Assembly (NCBI GenBank): GCA_030849065.1
Contig: JASAON010001465.1
Span: 1 to 34,578 of the forward strand
Source of the DNA: Jaenimonas drosophilae
Taxonomy: Eukaryota > Euglenozoa > Kinetoplastea > Trypanosomatida > Trypanosomatidae
Reading direction: 5' to 3'
DNA: 34,578 nt
Shown: piece after piece, positions 33,628 through 34,578 of the stretch
Layout: every line of letters starts with the position of its first letter
Position numbering within the stretch: position 1 is the first letter of the stretch
The notes under the pieces: generated by a model
What the model saw: the letters and a program-made list of their open reading frames with translations, nothing else
What the model was told of the DNA's origin: nothing
Database searches by the model: none
Translations under genes and position numbers: made by a program

Positions 33628-34251
33628 ATGCGGCGACTCTTCGTGCCACAACGGGTGGTAGGGCCACTCTGCTACATGCAGGGCCGCTTCATTGCCACAA
33701 ACGGACGGATCACCAATGAAGACCGCCGCTGGTGGCTGATTCACTTGGAGTGTGCCCCCGATGTTACACCAGGTACCTTCGTCTCCTGGCTGGACTGCTG
33801 TGGCACCCACACCACCAAGAAACTCATTGAGCGCGACATCTGGACGATTGGGCAGGTGGCTGAGCTGGACTCCGACCAAGTGGATGAGCTCCACTACAAG
33901 GAGGGATGCCTCAAGATGGATGTCGTCTGGGAACACGCGCGCACCATCATCACCCCCCTTCGCCAGCGCGAGGTCCGCGGAGGGGTTGAGACGGAACTCC
34001 AGAGCCGTATTGTGGAGCTGCGCAAGAAACGTGAACTCGAACGCCAGCGTGTCGACCTAACTACCCAACGTACTCGTCTTAGTGCCCAGCGAGAGGAAAC
34101 ACTCAAGAAGCTCCGCGACACCATCGCTGCCAAGAAGGAGGCTCTGCGCAAGAAGATGGAGGCATCTCGGACGCCACCCACCTCAGCGGCTCCGCCCCCA
34201 CCTGCACAGGACGGGACGATGGCTACCAGCAGCACCAAGGCTAGTGAGTGA
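33628..34251 (+). CDS. Helix-hairpin-helix-like and coiled-coil protein, probably mitochondrial
   Basis: The protein has 207 residues. The N-terminus MRRLFVPQRVVGPLCYMQGR is basic and Arg-rich, suggesting mitochondrial import. A small helical segment at about 70-115 (IERDIWTIGQVAELDSDQVD, then HYKEGCLKMDVVWEHAR) resembles the helix-hairpin-helix/SAM-like units found in some ribosomal and nucleic-acid-binding proteins. From about 118 to 178 it is a long Arg/Lys/Glu coiled coil (ELRKKRELERQRVDLTTQR). The tail is Pro/Ala/Ser-rich. It could be a mitoribosome-associated protein, but no family is recognised. The start is set by the splice acceptor at 33621-33622; 33589 would translate the pyrimidine tract. 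Confidence 0.6.
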   Translation: MRRLFVPQRVVGPLCYMQGRFIATNGRITNEDRRWWLIHLECAPDVTPGTFVSWLDCCGTHTTKKLIERDIWTIGQVAELDSDQVDELHYKEGCLKMDVVWEHARTIITPLRQREVRGGVETELQSRIVELRKKRELERQRVDLTTQRTRLSAQREETLKKLRDTIAAKKEALRKKMEASRTPPTSAAPPPPAQDGTMATSSTKASE

Positions 34252-34548
34252 GCTTCACCTCCAACCTGATCACACTCCATCCTTCTGTATGAGGATAACC
34301 ATCATCTCAACCCACTGACTAAACGGTGTCAGCACTTGCACATACACTGTGACGGACACATAACCCTCACACTGAGTCACCTGAGGCTACACCTCTTAAC
34401 TTCCCATACCTCATCTACTCACCCTTTCCCTCCTCTCGTTGTTCCATAACATTCCTACATACCTACTTCTACACGACCACATTGAACAGTTTTTCTAGCT
34501 CTTACACATACTTTCCACTAACCTTCCCACCACTATCCGTTCACCACC

Positions 34549-34578
34549 ATGTCCAAGCCCATCTTCGACAAGGTGCTT
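34549..34578 (+). CDS. First codons of a gene cut by the window end
   Basis: An ATG at 34549 opens MSKPIFDKVL and runs to the last base. It follows a C/T/A-rich leader with AGs at 34488-34489 and 34497-34498 after pyrimidine stretches, and continues the same-strand gene order. Ten codons are too few to assign a family. Confidence 0.45.
   Translation, partial: MSKPIFDKVL

Noticed and set aside
1..34578. CRISPR arrays, bacterial operons, tRNA or rRNA genes
   Set aside because: No regularly spaced short repeats, no Shine-Dalgarno pattern before starts, and no tRNA B-box in a cloverleaf context was found by eye on either strand.

Overview
The window looks like nuclear DNA of a kinetoplastid (Euglenozoa). 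All of the roughly 27 credible genes lie on the + strand, none needs an intron, and most start codons follow a long pyrimidine tract ending in AG. That is the layout of a polycistronic unit whose mRNAs are separated by spliced-leader trans-splicing and polyadenylation. The gene families fit a flagellated member: an acidocalcisome-type exopolyphosphatase, enkurin/FAP106, a PPIL6-like cyclophilin, a compact GT11 fucosyltransferase and many small mitochondrial proteins. A free-living bodonid such as Bodo saltans is plausible, but the genus is an inference.

Layout. 1-6.2 kb: DUF1279 protein, DHH exopolyphosphatase, SERF-like protein, twin-CX9C protein, RluA-type pseudouridine synthase and a double-GNAT protein. 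6.4-14.1 kb: thioredoxin, enkurin, a beta-helix protein, an ERCC6L/PICH-like SNF2 ATPase, a small membrane protein and a PPIL6-like cyclophilin. 14.3-19.9 kb: a tandem pair of UBA/CCCH/Smr genes. 20.2-25.7 kb: an ArsC/LMW-PTP-fold protein lacking its catalytic Cys, Cwc21, a putatively dually acylated protein, an Sm/LSm protein and two small unknowns. 25.9-34.5 kb: a pair of related unknown genes, a monothiol glutaredoxin, a GT11 fucosyltransferase, an SPFH-like membrane protein, a BSD-domain protein, a HhH/coiled-coil protein and the first codons of another gene.

The most interesting region is 14.3-19.9 kb. The downstream gene (17433-19883) combines UBA, CCCH fingers, three CUE-like segments, DUF1771 and Smr. 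The CUE-DUF1771-Smr half is the architecture of Cue2/NONU-1, the endonuclease of no-go mRNA decay. The upstream copy (14368-16025) has lost the CUE block, has amplified the zinc finger as a 210-nt tandem repeat, contains an assembly gap (NNN) inside that array, and carries one in-frame TAG. A gene-poor stretch of about 1.4 kb between them holds a 14-G run, an antisense ORF fragment and a repeat that also opens the window at base 1.

The genes do not form one pathway, as is usual for kinetoplastid transcription units. Recurring themes are mitochondrial biogenesis (DUF1279, CX9C, glutaredoxin, possibly the fucosyltransferase), flagellar proteins (enkurin, PPIL6) and RNA handling (pseudouridine synthase, Sm/LSm, Cwc21, Smr nuclease). 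Base composition rises visibly from AT-rich at the left to GC-rich at the right.
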